Shown: one piece after another, positions 12,513 to 26,500 of the stretch
How the letters are laid out: every line of letters begins with the position of its first letter
Position numbering within the stretch: position 1 is the stretch's first letter
Notes under the pieces: model-generated
The model's database searches: none
Told to the model about the DNA's origin: nothing
Seen by the model: only the letters and a program-made list of their open reading frames with translations
Program-made: the position numbers and the translations under genes
Source of the DNA: Ostrinia nubilalis
Lineage: Eukaryota > Arthropoda > Insecta > Lepidoptera > Crambidae
Assembly (NCBI RefSeq): GCF_963855985.1
Contig: NC_087104.1
Span: 10,788,001-10,852,000, forward strand
DNA length: 64,000 bases
Direction: 5' to 3'

Positions 12513-13988
12513 CTGCAACAACCAGCACCGAGTCAAGCCTGGCCCAAATCACCAGCGAACACATCTCCTGTCTCAAGTCCTCAAGCGCAAGTCCTCGTAG
12601 CGGAGATGATGTTTCACTATGCAATGGGAGAGAAAGAGATAAGGAGTCTGTGATTTTAATATTTTATTGTAGACATTGGAGCATTTGTCAAACAGCGAGT
12701 GTTAGCTTGGTTGCGTAAGTTTCCTGCGTGTTTTAACAGCTGTCGCTTCACCTCGCTCCACGCTACGAAATGCCTGTCAAATCGTTTCATATACCAAGTC
12801 ACGTTGCACAACGCCCATGTGTGCTTTTTAATTACCTATAGGAATTATATTATTATTCCTACACTGATCTCACAAAAATTACATACCTTTTTAAATATTC
12901 ATATTATGGTTTATAATAGTGTTGCAATGAATCTCAATCAAAATGATTGAGAGCGTAAAAAGATAATGATGTCTGATTCCGAATACAATCTTAATACCTT
13001 GTATTGATGGTTCGTGCGCCTAATGAGCTTCGGCCAAGTTGGTTCGACTACAAATGGTTGATTAATTTTATTATGATACATTTCGAAACATGTTGAAATA
13101 ACAATATTGACGAGCTATTCGCAGTTCGCACAGGCATCATAATGCGTAGAATTGGCCAATAGTTATGCACGAGCAAGCGTTTAGGTCGGGCTATAAAAAT
13201 TAATTCAATAGAGTGCCCATCGCAGTGCCCAAATGAACATGTCTATATAAAATTATACCTTTATAGAAATTTCATATCGTTCGCATTTATAACCAATTCA
13301 AAGGGGCAATAATCGTAAAATAGTCATAAAACAGCTCAGATAAGCCCGGTTTCTCTCACAAAGCGTATATAAACTGAGGCTAGTGCGTGCTTGGGGCCTA
13401 AGCTATGCTTATTTAGCACAATTTATATTCCTTATAATACTATTATAGAATGGCACGAATCGCGCAATCAAATACGATTAACCTGCCAAGAGTTTAAAAC
13501 AGTAAAAACTAGACCTTCTGGCATAATCACAAGATTATATTAGCATAACTTTGTTTAAAAACATCACCTTATTTAATAACTGTTTCAGAGAACCATTCTT
13601 CGTTCTGGATTAAACAGACATTTAATCACTGAACAGAAAATTTTGTTCTGTGGGTTTAATTCTAAATCATCATTCATTCGTAACAAAGTGAAATAGAGTT
13701 CTCATTTTATAAGCCTGACCGTTTTATCATGGACTTGTGACAGTTCAATTTTATAATTCATTTCAGAATTATTCTCAGTCAAGATATAAATGTAAAGCGT
13801 GGAAAATTCGTGAGGAATGTAACCCGATGACAAATTTAAAACGGTCCATTTTAATTTAGATCAGAATGATAGCGTGAACTAAACCAGCCATGTTTCTTTT
13901 TAGATATGATGTTATGATTTTTTACATTCCAATCTTGGGTTTTCATCATAAATTAATCCGCAAAAATCTAGCCATCGCGAGTTAAATT
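12513..13988. other. Intron upstream of the scribbler coding exon
   Basis: This AT-rich sequence includes the branch and acceptor region of the coding exon at its left edge. I see no exon, RNA gene or complete transposon in it. Confidence 0.45.
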
Positions 13989-14055
13989 TTGTATGGAGTT
14001 TGACAGACTTTTGACGTGTGTTAAAGTTAAAGTAAGATGGTGTAACCCAGCCTTA
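13989..14055 (-). mobile_element. Fragment of the TTA-type MITE family
   Basis: About 67 bp match one half of the element seen complete at 19847-19964 and 43409-43527. Shared parts include GTATGGAGTTTGACAGA, the AGTAAGATGGTG block and the terminus AACCCAGCC followed by TTA. The other half is missing. Confidence 0.65.
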
Positions 14056-14173
14056 AACTTGGCGAACACTTCCAACTTTAATTTCTGTCCATAAAACATA
14101 ATCAGATGCAAAAAAAAGTTTATTTAATTTATAATAGGAAGAACACGGTTTACACAATTACTTCAGGTAAATA

Positions 14174-14882
14174 TAGGGTTGCCAGATGCCCGGGAAATCC
14201 GGGATTGTCCCGGAATTTTGCGTCTTGTCCCGTGTCCAGTAATTAGACATTACTGTCCCGGATTTCCGAAAACCTAATAGTTTTGTGTCAAAATAAACTA
14301 ATATGTAATAACAAATGACACGGCTGGCCTGCCTGTGAGTCCTATTATATGTACGTTGACGTACATTAGGAGTCATCCATAAAGTACGTCACACGTAAAG
14401 AGGGGGGGAGGGGGTTGACAAAGTGTGACATGGTGTGACAAGGGGTGGGAGCGGTCCTAAGTTTCGTGACATCACATTTCAATTGTTTTAAATATTTGAT
14501 ATAATGTTGATTTCATAAAAAAATGTACTTAATTTAAATGGAAATAAAACTAATTTCGGAACTGCTGTTAATTTAATAATTTTTCGATGTGAAATTGCAA
14601 AACATGTGACGTCACACTAGTGAGGGGGGGGTCTCAGAAATGTGACCACCTGTGACAAGGACGGAGGGGGGGTCAAAAAATCATGAAATTCGTGTGACGT
14701 ACTTTATGGATGGCCCCTACTTATTTAATAAAAGTGTGTATTTGAAAATAAATGGCATTTTTCTTTTGAAATACAAATTAAATCATTTGAGAAACCAAGA
14801 TATTTTTACTATGGCCAAGTCCCAACACCGTTGTCCTAGTAGGATTGTCCCGGATTTGGTAAGTTTCCATCTGGCAACCCTA
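14174..14882. mobile_element. hAT-like element, 8-bp duplication, with nested insert
   Basis: The terminal inverted repeats are TAGGGTTGCCAGATG and its complement, flanked by an exact 8-bp duplication GGTAAATA (14166-14173 and 14883-14890). The subterminal sequence is rich in short TGTCCCGG-type repeats on both sides. An 8-bp duplication is typical of hAT transposons. No transposase frame is present. Another element (14369-14717) sits inside, so the original length was about 360 bp. Confidence 0.85.
14369..14717. mobile_element. TA-duplicating MITE nested in the hAT-like element
   Basis: The inverted ends share CATCCATAAAGTACGTCACA, preceded by GGAGT on one side and GGGGC on the other, and are bracketed by TA dinucleotides. 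The interior has G-rich runs and repeated GTGACA words and no useful reading frame. The TA duplication suggests the Tc1/mariner group, but two bases are weak evidence. Confidence 0.7.
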
Positions 14883-14890
14883 GGTAAATA

Positions 14891-17800
14891 ACAGTAACAA
14901 ACCACTTACACCTAAATATGTATAAGCAATTAAATTAATTACATGTCATACCTAAATTAAGTGTAAACTAAACGTGCTGGTGATGACTGCTAATGATCAA
15001 TTGGTAGGGTCAACGCGGTTGGCACTCCCTGAAGTTTTCTTAGGATTTTTTCAGTTTAAAAATCTGTGGTTGAATTATTTTTTTTTGGATTAACGGTTAA
15101 ACCCTGTAGATTGAGTTGACGAAGAACCCTAATCCATTTTTAATACATTCTTATACTCTTATACATGATTTATTTCTGCGTTAACTTAATATTTATTCTG
15201 TCGCAATTATTACAATTACGAGTTACGAGTACATCAACATAATTGACATGATTTTTTGATTAATGAAGACGGGTTAGGCACTGTTAGTAAAATTATTTGT
15301 TCAAACAACAAATTATCGTTACTTTTAGCTCTCTACGCGTGCAGCACGAAGGTGTTATTTTAATTTGAATCTAAACGAGCACTATTTACGAGCACATACG
15401 TATATTAGAGAGACAAGTTAATAATAATGCTGCTCTGAAAGTTTATAAGCGGGTAGTCTTTTCAGATAGGATTATTGACTCTATAATGAAGACAGATAAG
15501 GCTTTTGGTGTCAATTCGCTAATATCTAGGTCTATGGCCACGCGTACGTTTCCGACTCTACTTAAGCGATCTATTCTGTCACCGTACTCTGTGTTCATTC
15601 AAATTAGTTTATCGAATGCTAAATTATGAACAGTTTATCTTTAATCTAATTTGCAATTTTAGACATGCGATAGATAAGATCTCTAGACTGAATTAGTTAT
15701 AGGTTCGCTTATAAATAGAGAGTCTATAATTGTGCTAATTATATGCGGCAAAATAATATTTATTTATGATTTCCTGGTAATTATTTTCACACAGCACTAG
15801 TTGCTTTCAAGTTGGTATAGAAAAAATGCTTGTATTGAGCACATCGATCGTTTCCTGGTGTACATAATAGAAAGAACCTATGTATTTTGTTATTTCTTGC
15901 CGTAATTACGCGAATTGACGTTTATTACGTTTTAAAGCAATCATAAAATGGGGTTGTATTAATTGTGTGTTTTAATAGCGGGGTATAATGCGTGTAGGTA
16001 CCAGGAGGACATGGCTGTAAGGAGATTACTTCCAGGGGCCGTTTTATATCTGCCTTTAACTGCTGCGCCCTTTTGATAACTCCTCGTAACTTTTTTATGT
16101 CGCGCGTGCTTATGCGAGCCTGGTACTGCGACCCGGTATTTATCGGAATCAACTTGAGGAAATAAATACTTTTATTTACTGAAGTTATATTTTACGCCAG
16201 GGACAGTATGAACGGAAACATTTAGTTTATAATTATTTCTCCTTTTGAATATGTCCTTTTGAATATGAGCGTAGGGTCATTAATTTTATTAAAGTAGGAA
16301 ATTAATATTTTACCTACATCACAAAGATTTCTGATTAGAGGTTATATAAAATGTTTAATCGACTACGGATATTAATGTGTTACTTTATTAGTTACCTACC
16401 TAATGTAATTTCTGCTTAGGTAGGCTCATCATTTTTATATAGGAAGTGTAGACTGACTCTACCTTATGTAGTTTATCCAAATAACATACATATATAATAA
16501 TTTTCAGATCATAAATTAATCATAATCATGACAGAACTTTATTACTTAAAAAATATAATCCAACAAAATTTAGTAAATTGACAATAGTTTATTCAATAAA
16601 TAACACATTAGCTTTTCCAACCATCTAATTTGTTATTTATTTAAAAAATGAAATTAAAGTTACAAGCACTGTACACTAGTATTTGAAAAGCAATTAGGAT
16701 CAATTTATTTCGTAAGTTTTGAGAGTTAAATAAACGTCGATTTACTGCGACCCCAGTTTGGATAACTAATCCTGTACCGGGCTGACAGCAAATTGAGAAG
16801 GGTCTTTTTGTCCGCACTAAATAAATACAAAGTATACCAAGTAAGTATGTTATTTTCCCAGTTGATTGACAACGCCCTACGGCGCGTATGTCAACTAAGG
16901 TTGACGATTGTGTTTTCTCTTTCTCGACATCGTTTTATTTGTAACAGCCACGTCAATGACAAATGCGAGTGCAATAAACTCCACCGAGAGCCTATTCGCA
17001 ATACGTCCTGTTCTATTGTTTTGGATCAAACGAAGCTTAGCTCTAAAACGCCGCCTATAAATCCGTAATGTCGAGCTCATTCCAAACGACTGAATGCACC
17101 CACACGAAAAGGAACGAAAAGGCACGAAAAGGCGGAGATAAATCGCGACGTATTCCATTATACTCGAGCCGTATGTTTGTCAATAGGCCGCCTGATTGGG
17201 AGCTCCTCGGCTGCGAGCCTAGTACTCCAGCGATTACTCAACCACCGACGCCCAACTTCCAACTTTATTACCATAGAAATAAGAACAAATACCTAACTCA
17301 CGGTGTTGCCTTCCGCAGTGATTTACAGACCGGCCGTGCTACTTGGCGCACTGCCCGAGCATCGAACCCGAACCAGAGGTGCACTTTACAAGAGAAAAAT
17401 TGCTTGTACCGCGGAAATATGTTCGCAATTTACCGATATTAGCTAGCCGGAGCTGCAAAACTTTATTGATCTAACACCGATTTGTTGGATGCAATGTAAC
17501 AGAAACACAATTCGTCGCTATAAATTGCCGTGCGTGGGCGAGATTTAATATTTTGTCGGTGAAGACATCTTCGCGGGCCAGATTATTAAAGCGTGACGAT
17601 ATTTTTTGTGGCATTGACTTATTAATAACAAATTAGCAAGGCCGAAAGTTATTATTGACGATACTAACAAACGTATACGTCACATATCTAGTCAATTAAC
17701 GAAATAAATGGCTCCGTCCGACATATCGTGAAAAGAAATGTTATTTCCAACATAAAATACAGTGCCGCATTCACGTCACAACGTAATAAATAATGGCGTA

Positions 17801-19843
17801 GAAATCTCGAGCTATCATTTTATTTACAATAATAACAATGAACGTGTACATAAACTATGTGGAATGTTTATCGAGATAACAATAGCCGTTTTAGTGGTAA
17901 ATCGTTATAGAAAACGTTCTAATTCTAAGTCGACGATGGCAGACAAAGGGAGGAAACGGTACGTGTGATATGCTGCCGTGTTGATATGGAAAGAGATAGC
18001 TGGGATAAAGCTATCATTAGCGAATCGTATCAATGAACGAGACATTCGCAGAATGGCCTCGTTATCGAAATGAGAAATCGAGATGCCGGCTTAACTGAGC
18101 GAGATTAGATCTCATAGTAGGTAAGTAAGTAGGTACTTAAACTTAACGCCGCGCCACACTTTTAATGATATTTGTTCGTTAAGCTAAACAATGTCGTATG
18201 TTTGTTGTAATTATGTTCTATTTCGCAACAAAAAAGTATTAGATGATGTGCTGTTGACTGTTCAACAAACAATAAAAGAAAGTTTCTGTTGTTTTTAAGA
18301 ACATGCTTAAATGTTCTGACCATGTTGAAGATATTTCAAGTAAGTGGGATATTTGGCTAGATTCCAAAATGTTTCTTTTCATCTGAAGCGAGATTTCTTT
18401 GCAGGTTGTAGGTAATTGAATTTTGGAAAAGATAATCTTTAGTTTGAAAACCGTATTACAGAACGGCGTTAACTCTCGATCCATACTTACTCAAGCATAA
18501 ATTATGTCTATAGATTAGTTTTTAGTCTATATTTATTCCACTGATCAAATATCGTACTTGATAATGAATTACGATAGATTAGTCTGAGCCAAGTATTTAT
18601 TCTGTTCTTCTCAGCAGTAGGTCCTGAACCAATGAAGGAAACAGGTGGATCCAAAATTATACATCGATAATTTTGCCGACAATGTAGAGTCGATAAAGCA
18701 AGTGTATGAGTAATCTGTCACGACATGGCCTACAATAATGTCTCAGTATTATTATCTCACGTTCATAACGATGTCTATTCCACAAAATCGTTATTTCGCC
18801 GGCAAACTGCGCACTTCATACTATAATGAGGGGGATAATGACGCCGGCATTATCGTGTTAAACATTTTGTGCGGTAATGATATTATTAAATTGTGATTTA
18901 GTGATGCTAGCAAATATCCAATCGATACGATACCGACAGCTGTCAATAATAGATAGACGCAATTATTCATCGCAGAAAATATCAAGGCTATCTATTTCGT
19001 GAGATGTATATGTAGCTGTAATCGGTTATTTAAAAATTTGTACATTATCGATAGATGATAAGTGTTAAAAGATTATTTTAGAAATCGATTTTAATCATAA
19101 AATGTGATATTAATCAACTCTACTTTTTGCAAATCGAAAAACAATCAGTTCTGGGTGATAAGTTTTGAACCATTCATTTTGAAATTTTTTTTGGAATATA
19201 ACTAGTCATTGATTTTACATTATTATACATACTCAATCAAAGCAATCACACACAATAGAACAACAATACAATTCTTCAGCTTCGTTTTGCATGCAAAAGC
19301 ACTTACGTGACAATTCAAATAAAACATTTGCTTTTATCGATGTTTTTATCACATTGTTTGACAACACTATGCAATATGCATGCAGTCTCGCGCGCACTGT
19401 ATGATATATTATCTACATACATGTATGATTTGACAGTCACCAACATGTTTTAATTAAAAAGTAACATGTTTTTTCTTTGACCATCAGCCACTTCCACTTT
19501 TTTATCATGCGATATTATCTTTCAAGTTCCGCAATTATTTGATACGTCTATACATATAATATGTATAATCGTGTAGACGTGTACTACAGCTTTTATAGCA
19601 GTCCTAGCTACGTAAATATTTTTAAAATATTATAATCAAAGTGTAATGGCTAGGAGAAAGAAAGAAAATAATTAAAGTAAGAACATTGCCACCAATTTTA
19701 GCAAGAAGTTATCTACAGAATTTAATCACAAGATTGTGAACAGTTCGATAATCGATTTAGATTAAGCTTCTATCTAACAAGAACCATAATCCTTCGATCT
19801 CATCTAACAGCTCTTTAAACATCTTACCTTACATAAGAAAAAC
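14891..19843. other. AT-rich intron, nothing recognised
   Basis: There are several short chance frames. The longest (17068-17442, plus strand, 124 codons) includes a threefold ACGAAAAGG-type repeat at its start and has no domain I recognise. No RNA gene or complete transposon was found by eye. Confidence 0.4.
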
Positions 19844-19846
19844 TTA

Positions 19847-19964
19847 GGCTGAGTTGCACCATCTTACTTTAACTTTGACAAACGTCAAAAATCTGTCAAA
19901 CACCAAACAAAAAGCACCGGTTATCGTCATAGTTACGGTCAAAGTTAGGTGGTGCAACTCAGCC
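19847..19964. mobile_element. TTA-type MITE, copy 1 (complete)
   Basis: The element is 118 bp with inverted ends GGCTGAGTTGCACCA, flanked by TTA on both sides. The interior holds CTGTCAAAC and AGCACCGGTTATCG, shared with the copies at 43409 and 60094. A TTA duplication is typical of PIF/Harbinger elements. Its short length and lack of coding content make it a MITE. Confidence 0.8.
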
Positions 19965-19967
19965 TTA

Positions 19968-22900
19968 GAACATTTACAGCCTTACTTATAAACGTTTATT
20001 AAAATTAAGACACAGTTTAACGGTCTATTAAATAATATCTTTACTTAAAAACGATAATTAGTGTTAACCAACGTCTTAGTGACTGCTTAAATAACTGTCA
20101 AGTTAAACAGCGTCGGACCCTTGTTTAAAGCCCTAATTACCAAAATGGCGGATCAAAAAGTTAACAGCTGATGCGTGACGTGCCATGCAACGCGCTGTGT
20201 TGCTGCGCTGCGCGAAGATACACACAAAAAATAGCATGAAACACATGGCAAAGGTTGGCGCCATGTTGGCGCAAACATAATACAAAGTGAAAGTATAACA
20301 ATAGATAGACATTACAACGGTTGGTGTTTCTTAATACCTACACAGTTAAAATAATTCAATTGACTAATAATACACCACATGTTACGTCGGCGAAACCCGA
20401 AACACTAAAAAGACTTGAGTTAAACATTCCGACAATAAAATCCTAAAGGCTTCCTAAGGGTGCATGTGCGTGAGAAACTAAAATTACCATGCCTTAAAAT
20501 TGCGCTAAAAACTAACAAAGCATTTACATCTTAAGTTTGTACAAGAAGTATTACAATTATCTAGTGTATATTATTATAATTGGTACATAATTTTAATATG
20601 GCGTATGTGGGACATAGTCGCTACAGTACTTTTGTTTGTTGTTGTAGACTTGACAGTTGACTGACAGACAGCGTTTCATTTGACATAACTTTGACGTTTA
20701 TTATTCTTAATTTTAGCATTGGCTTTCGGCATTTTGGCATTAGAACTGGTCTGAAGTTCGGTTCAGGTGGATTTAAAAAAGAAAAACTCTAATTAACAGT
20801 TGATTAGTTAAGTGACGCTTAAGCAGTGTTTATAAGTGAGAAATATTTAATTACTGATTAAGAAGTTAACGAGTCATTAGTTAATTAGTTGCTTAGACGT
20901 TGATTAGTTGATTTTTATAAGTAAGGCTGTTAATTTACACTGTCTTTTGTTAACTTAATAACAAAAGACAGTGTAAATTAACTGTACAGTCATAAGTCTG
21001 ATTATAACCAGTGTTACCAGTGGACATCAGTTGAGTGTGTGTCATACAACTAGATCAACCTACTACAAATTAGCAAACGAATCAATTACTACTAGGTAGT
21101 CAGCAGTTGGCGACTCTATAATAAAAAAAACTCAACTTGTCCTGCTACGAGCTAGAGTTAACAGGCACGTCAATTATGTGTAGTGACAGAAACTACGAAT
21201 ATATGTATGTTTCAATAAAAAAACTTTCAAAAACGCTTCAAACAAAAACGTTCAAAGTCAAACGAATTACGAACGCGTCAGTCAGCCCAGCGAATTGTAA
21301 CAAGCACAAACTACAGCATATCAGACTATTTATTTTTGTTGGATAATCGCCTCTATCACTAAAGAAATATGTGCCACCATTTATAGCTGGACATGAAGCC
21401 GTGATAGAGTGGCTCGTAACCCGATATGATAAATTGCACAGCTACTTTATTACAAAATCGCTCCGTTCATTTCGGCGTTCAATACGAATAACAAATACTC
21501 TTTACAACAGGCAGCATTGTGTTTACGTAAGTCTGAATGAAAGGGGCGTAAGATAATAAAATAATGCCATTACCATACAATACGATGAAATACACAATGC
21601 AAGCCAATGCCAAATACTAGCTAACGATATCTCCTTTGTACAGAATGGATTCGTTTATAAATGTTTACCTACTTAGTGAAATGTTTAACGAATGACTCAG
21701 ATCATTGGAAGGTTAAAACTGAATAATTTAGACTTGGGTGGGCTTTGAACCGCTATGGTTTGAGTAGGTACCTAAAATACGTACCAAAATCGAGTTTGTA
21801 TCTTTTTCTAAGAAATAAAGTGAGTAAGGACAATATTTTTGGTCAAATCAAAAATACATTTATGTCGTTATCACATTGTTATCTTAACGACTCGGTCATT
21901 GTGTCTGTGTTATCTTATGAAAATAAAATCTAATATACCTACCTCACCAAAAGCTGGAGAATAAGTAAGGTATGACACGCACAGATTACAAAATGAATGA
22001 TGGCTGCGTAATCTAGTGAGCACACAAATGGTTTACGAGTGCTTGCGTACCAAGCGATTAACCTTTCGGGCTTAAAAGTGTTTTGATTTGGTTCTCATTA
22101 CCTCTGTTTGTACACTCACATTTTTTTGAGGTAGAGCTAGTTGTATTAAACGAAATAGTTATTATCAAATTCATAAAAACTTAACGGTTTAAGCGTTTTT
22201 CTATAATTTGGTATCTTATCTTAATCGTCACCCTCTTTAAAATACGCACTACACTTTTATACCCTGGTATAGAAGGGTTCATCCCTAGATCGTTCCCTAC
22301 ATAGGATGAATTGTCTTAACACCCCGCACTATTTAAAAAAAAAGTTATGTGAGAAATTGAGATTGTAAGAAGTTAGAAATATGGTTTGAATAATCTCGGA
22401 ATGCTTGGTCGAGTTAGTTAATTTGAAAAATCATTAGCATTTATAACCGATATTATTTACCGAGTTGGGTTGAAGTCCGCAAATAATTCACTTGGTAAAG
22501 TCTGAGATTGCAAGAAAAATGTAACTCATAATAAAAATTTCATTTCTTTTTGTGCAAGCAACATAGCATTAGTTTCTTACATGGTTATTATAAGTACATA
22601 ACTAAGGGATAGTTATTAGTTACAAACTTCTAGAATTTTCTGTTCATTCGCCCATTTCTATATTTTAAAAGAACAAAAACTGAATGGGACAACAATAACT
22701 ATCTGATTATTTGGCTAACTCACTTGCTAATAAATTCCTAGCAATTTTTAAATGTTACTCATGCAGTCTACTAATGATAATACGAGTAGAACTTGTGCAA
22801 AGCTATTAAATATAACGCCAAAGTGCTATTTAATGTTGTCACTTATAAGGGGTCTTTTTAAATATCCAGCAGACTTTTTCGTGGCCTTTCTAGCTAGATG

Positions 22901-23363
22901 TAACCCTAATCACGCGTGAACATTTTCTCGTAACGTTAAAAGGTAAAAAGTGTGTTAACTCGAATGTGGAGATGAAACGGCCGCGGAGGCTCTCCGAGGC
23001 GATATTTTCTTTGTAAATAAGCTGGAGGTAAATTGATTTGGATGGATATTCGGTCTCGCCATGTTGTAGTACTAATACTAATAACAAGTTAAGTGTGAAA
23101 GGGTCCGGAGCGAGCAATATCGGGGATTATCTCGGGCCCAGACGCATTTAACATGAAAAGAATTCGTTATATCAGCTCCTACTCGTTCATGGACGCCTGG
23201 TGTTATCTCCCATTTGTTGTGGGCTTAACGACTAGTCCTATTTGAGATACCTTCTCATAGTCGATCTATTTCAGTGTCTGTGTTTATTTTTTTAAATATC
23301 GTGGCTTATTTGGTAACTACGGGGCGATTTTTCCATGACTTTTTTACTTAGGAAGTTAGGAAT
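19968..23363. other. AT-rich intron with a long perfect hairpin
   Basis: There is no gene I can support. Notable contents are two perfect GCCATNTT (YY1/Pho-type) words at 20142-20149 and 20260-20267, and the hairpin listed separately at 20929-20982. Confidence 0.4.
20929..20982. repeat. Perfect 24-bp inverted repeat with 6-nt loop
   Basis: The left arm 20929-20952 (starting GTTAATTTACACTGTC) pairs without mismatch with 20959-20982 around the loop ACTTAA. No target duplication or other transposon hallmark is visible. The complete pairing implies a young palindrome. It could be a foldback relic, a hairpin RNA precursor or a replication-generated palindrome; nothing in the sequence decides. Confidence 0.8.
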
Positions 23364-23376
23364 AAGTCCAACATTT

Positions 23377-23494
23377 CTACAATGGCCGGTTGGTGGCGGC
23401 CTGCATCCAGCGCCTTCCCGCTACCTTTATCAATGGGGGGCGGCCTATTTTCAGCAGTGGACGTCCTATGACTGAAATGATGATGATGATGATC
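23377..23494 (+). mobile_element. RTE-like LINE 3' end with 5' inversion
   Basis: The right part reads on the plus strand as the end of an RTE-type reverse transcriptase gene (..QQWTSYD*) followed by a GATGAT tail. The left part (about 23377-23430) is the immediately upstream LINE sequence (..RRWMQAA.. region), but inverted. Near-identical 13-bp duplications (AAGTCCAACATTT at 23364-23376, AAGTCCGACATTT at 23495-23507) bracket the whole. That structure is what twin priming produces. Confidence 0.75.
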
Positions 23495-23507
23495 AAGTCC
23501 GACATTT

Positions 23508-26500
23508 GACAGATTAGAGGGTTATAAGATTAACCCCCGGTTTCTGAATTGAGATTAACTTAAGCTTAAGTTCATACTTAGTAGAAGCACGCTCAAAATT
23601 TCGTCTTCCTTAAAATTTAGTGGTCATTTAAAGGCGAATAACGATAAAGTTAATTGGTATAAAATACACTTGCTTAGGAAAGTGATTGATTACCTATGTA
23701 TGAAATAATAATACTGTTCTTCATAGACAATGTCGTTAGAACAATTAGCATTAAAGCTCGAGTCGTGTAATTGTTTAGTTCAAAGTACAAACTGGAAGTG
23801 AATAGGTACTCGTAGCAGAATACTTGTAAAATAGAAGAACAAACCACATGAATAATATTTATTATTTACACACGTTTCCACAACTATGGCATCACCACCC
23901 GCTCTGAATACCTGCCTACATTAGAAATAAATGTACTACACCTTTAACGACACATATGCCCGTATTCACAATCGATGCTTGCTTGAAGCAAAAGCAGCAA
24001 ATCGAACGCACAGCGTTGAATAGAGCTCTATGATTGGTTCGCGTGTCACCCAGTGCGTCCACGCGCACTGTGAGACCTCATAGTAATGTTTGTGAATACG
24101 GGCGTTAATGTCACGTCTAAAGTTATTTATTATGATTAGATAGGTAATTGTCAAACATATCCTCAATTTACATGTGTTAGCAAAGTATACTCGGAATCCG
24201 AGTATAGTAGACGATAAATAAATAATTGACACTATCATAAAATAGATGATGTAAGTGCAAACATTAAATATTATTTAGATTCAATACATAGTACCTACAA
24301 GGAAATATGTCCTGAAAATGTATACAATTCATGGTCGTAATATAAAAAATATGGATACAAATTACAACTAACTACATTATTGATCCAAATATTCGTTTCT
24401 AATTTGATTTTCATTTTCAGATTTCTCGTTATTCGATCGTAGCTTGTTTGTAGTTTATCGTTAATTAAAATGTTCTATAAATTACCAATGTTATGAAAAG
24501 CAATATACTGAGTATGCCAATATGTAACTAGGAATATAAAATTAATGTATTTGTGTTTTATACATAATTTATTAATTAACGTTAATAGACTCGTATTCAG
24601 AAACGACGCTCTATTCTTGATTCGCAAACTCAAGCCTAAATTTTAACATTCCAATACATTTACAATAAACACTGTTTCTTATTTTTCACGATAGATATTA
24701 GGTCTTGACTAGATTTTGAATAGATTTTTGGGCATCGCATTATCACGTGACACGGATCTAAGTAAGGCAAAAGTATCGTTTTGACCATCTTTACACAGTT
24801 TTAAATATTAATGTCATAAACTATAATAAGTTGAGCAATAATAATTTTGTTATAATAAAAAAAATACATATTGCCTTTATAAAAAATGTGAAGCTACGCG
24901 ATCATTTTTCACCGAAAATTATATTCCGGAGGAAACGCCTCGATTTCTGTGAACAAGATTGAGTCAATATCCGGCACTCGTCCCGAAATAACTTTCTTTT
25001 TAGTGTCAAAGACAAATACTTTTGGGTGTTGCGGAAAATAAATAAGATTATTTAATAAGAAAAATAAGTGTTTCTGACAAAATTATTACTATTGTAGCTG
25101 TACCTATTTAAGTATTTTCGGACTCAGAGTAAAGTTGTAGAGCAGAATGTCGTAAAAAAAATGAACCGTCGTTGAAAATTACGACAATAATACCTTATAA
25201 TAATGTGGTATTTTTTGACAATGCCTAATATCAGATAAAATGCCGATAATTTGTGTATGATTATTATGTTGATGCAAAATAAAATATTTAAATGTAAAAT
25301 CTTTGACGTCATCAAGTAATGCATGAGCTAAAGGCAATCCACTAAATCCACTATTGCAACAAACACATCACAAATGTAGGTTTAATTAACCGTAATTATT
25401 AACCACAGGAAAAAATATCAACGCAAATAACATTAAATTAACTACGAATAACACAGTCGGTAATAACTGTAAATTCAACTTTATTCTTGTTTCTTGTAGT
25501 TACGCAAAGTAGTTAAGTAGCATTAAGATTATACTCCATCTTATTAAAGATTTGTTACACGGCTTTCATGAATATTAATCGTTTATTACTTTGCTCGTTT
25601 TAATTACAAAATAAGCAATTTTCCATTACAAGATATCGTTTCCCTGTGGTGGTTATAAATATCGTAGGCAGTTAATGGCATCAAGATTTTATTATGAAGA
25701 CGAGCGTGTGTTGTGAAACTTGGAAACTTCAGTAATGGCGATCAGATAAGACTAAAGCTAAAGTCTAGTCAGTCAATAAGGCAAGTATAAACTTAAACTA
25801 AAAACATAATATTATTCTTTTCATTTGATAGAAACTAATTCTAAAAGCTAAATCTCTTTTATCTATTAACTTTTCACTAGAGCAATTTTAATGAATTTTA
25901 GTAGATTGAACGTTAGAAAAAACGCGATGTTTTAGATTAATGTTATAGGTAGGGATGTACCTATGATGAAAAGGACTAATCAGGAAGATATGATATTTTT
26001 AAATGAGAATAACTTAGTTTTATAATAAATGTAGTTGCTAATCAGATCCCGTTACAATCACACGATTTCCAGAATTAATGTAGTACAAATTGTCACAAGA
26101 AAATAAAACATGCATCGAAGATCATCTTCAGCCAGAAACAGTAATCAATTGATGTTGGTAGGCCACTAATAATTATTTCGTTTGACATCTGAATGGGGCA
26201 ATAATTCAAAAATTTAACGTCATTGCTCTACCACGCTCGTCCCATAATTGGCTGGTTGGAAACCGTCACTGGCCGGCTCGACAAATGCCCTATTGTTGTG
26301 ATTTAGATGTCATCTATTGGAAGATACAAAGGATGTTAGATCCATTGTGATGACGCGTTAGAAAAGCCAGGATGGTGGCATAAACACCATTGTTTCACGG
26401 TACTTTTGTCACTTTTGCTAGTCCTTATACAGCTGTCTGAAGATACAAGTCTTTTAAACAGTACTAGAGGAAATGTTAAATCTTTGTTATCTAATAAAGT

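Noticed and set aside
11712..12653. Long plus-strand open frame (313 codons), very rich in Arg and Gly
   Set aside because: It is the antisense shadow of the GC-rich scribbler exon. Its composition follows from the Ala/Pro codons on the other strand, and it has no domain.
17068..17442. Plus-strand frame of 124 codons
   Set aside because: No domain, low-complexity start, no promoter or splice context; compatible with chance.
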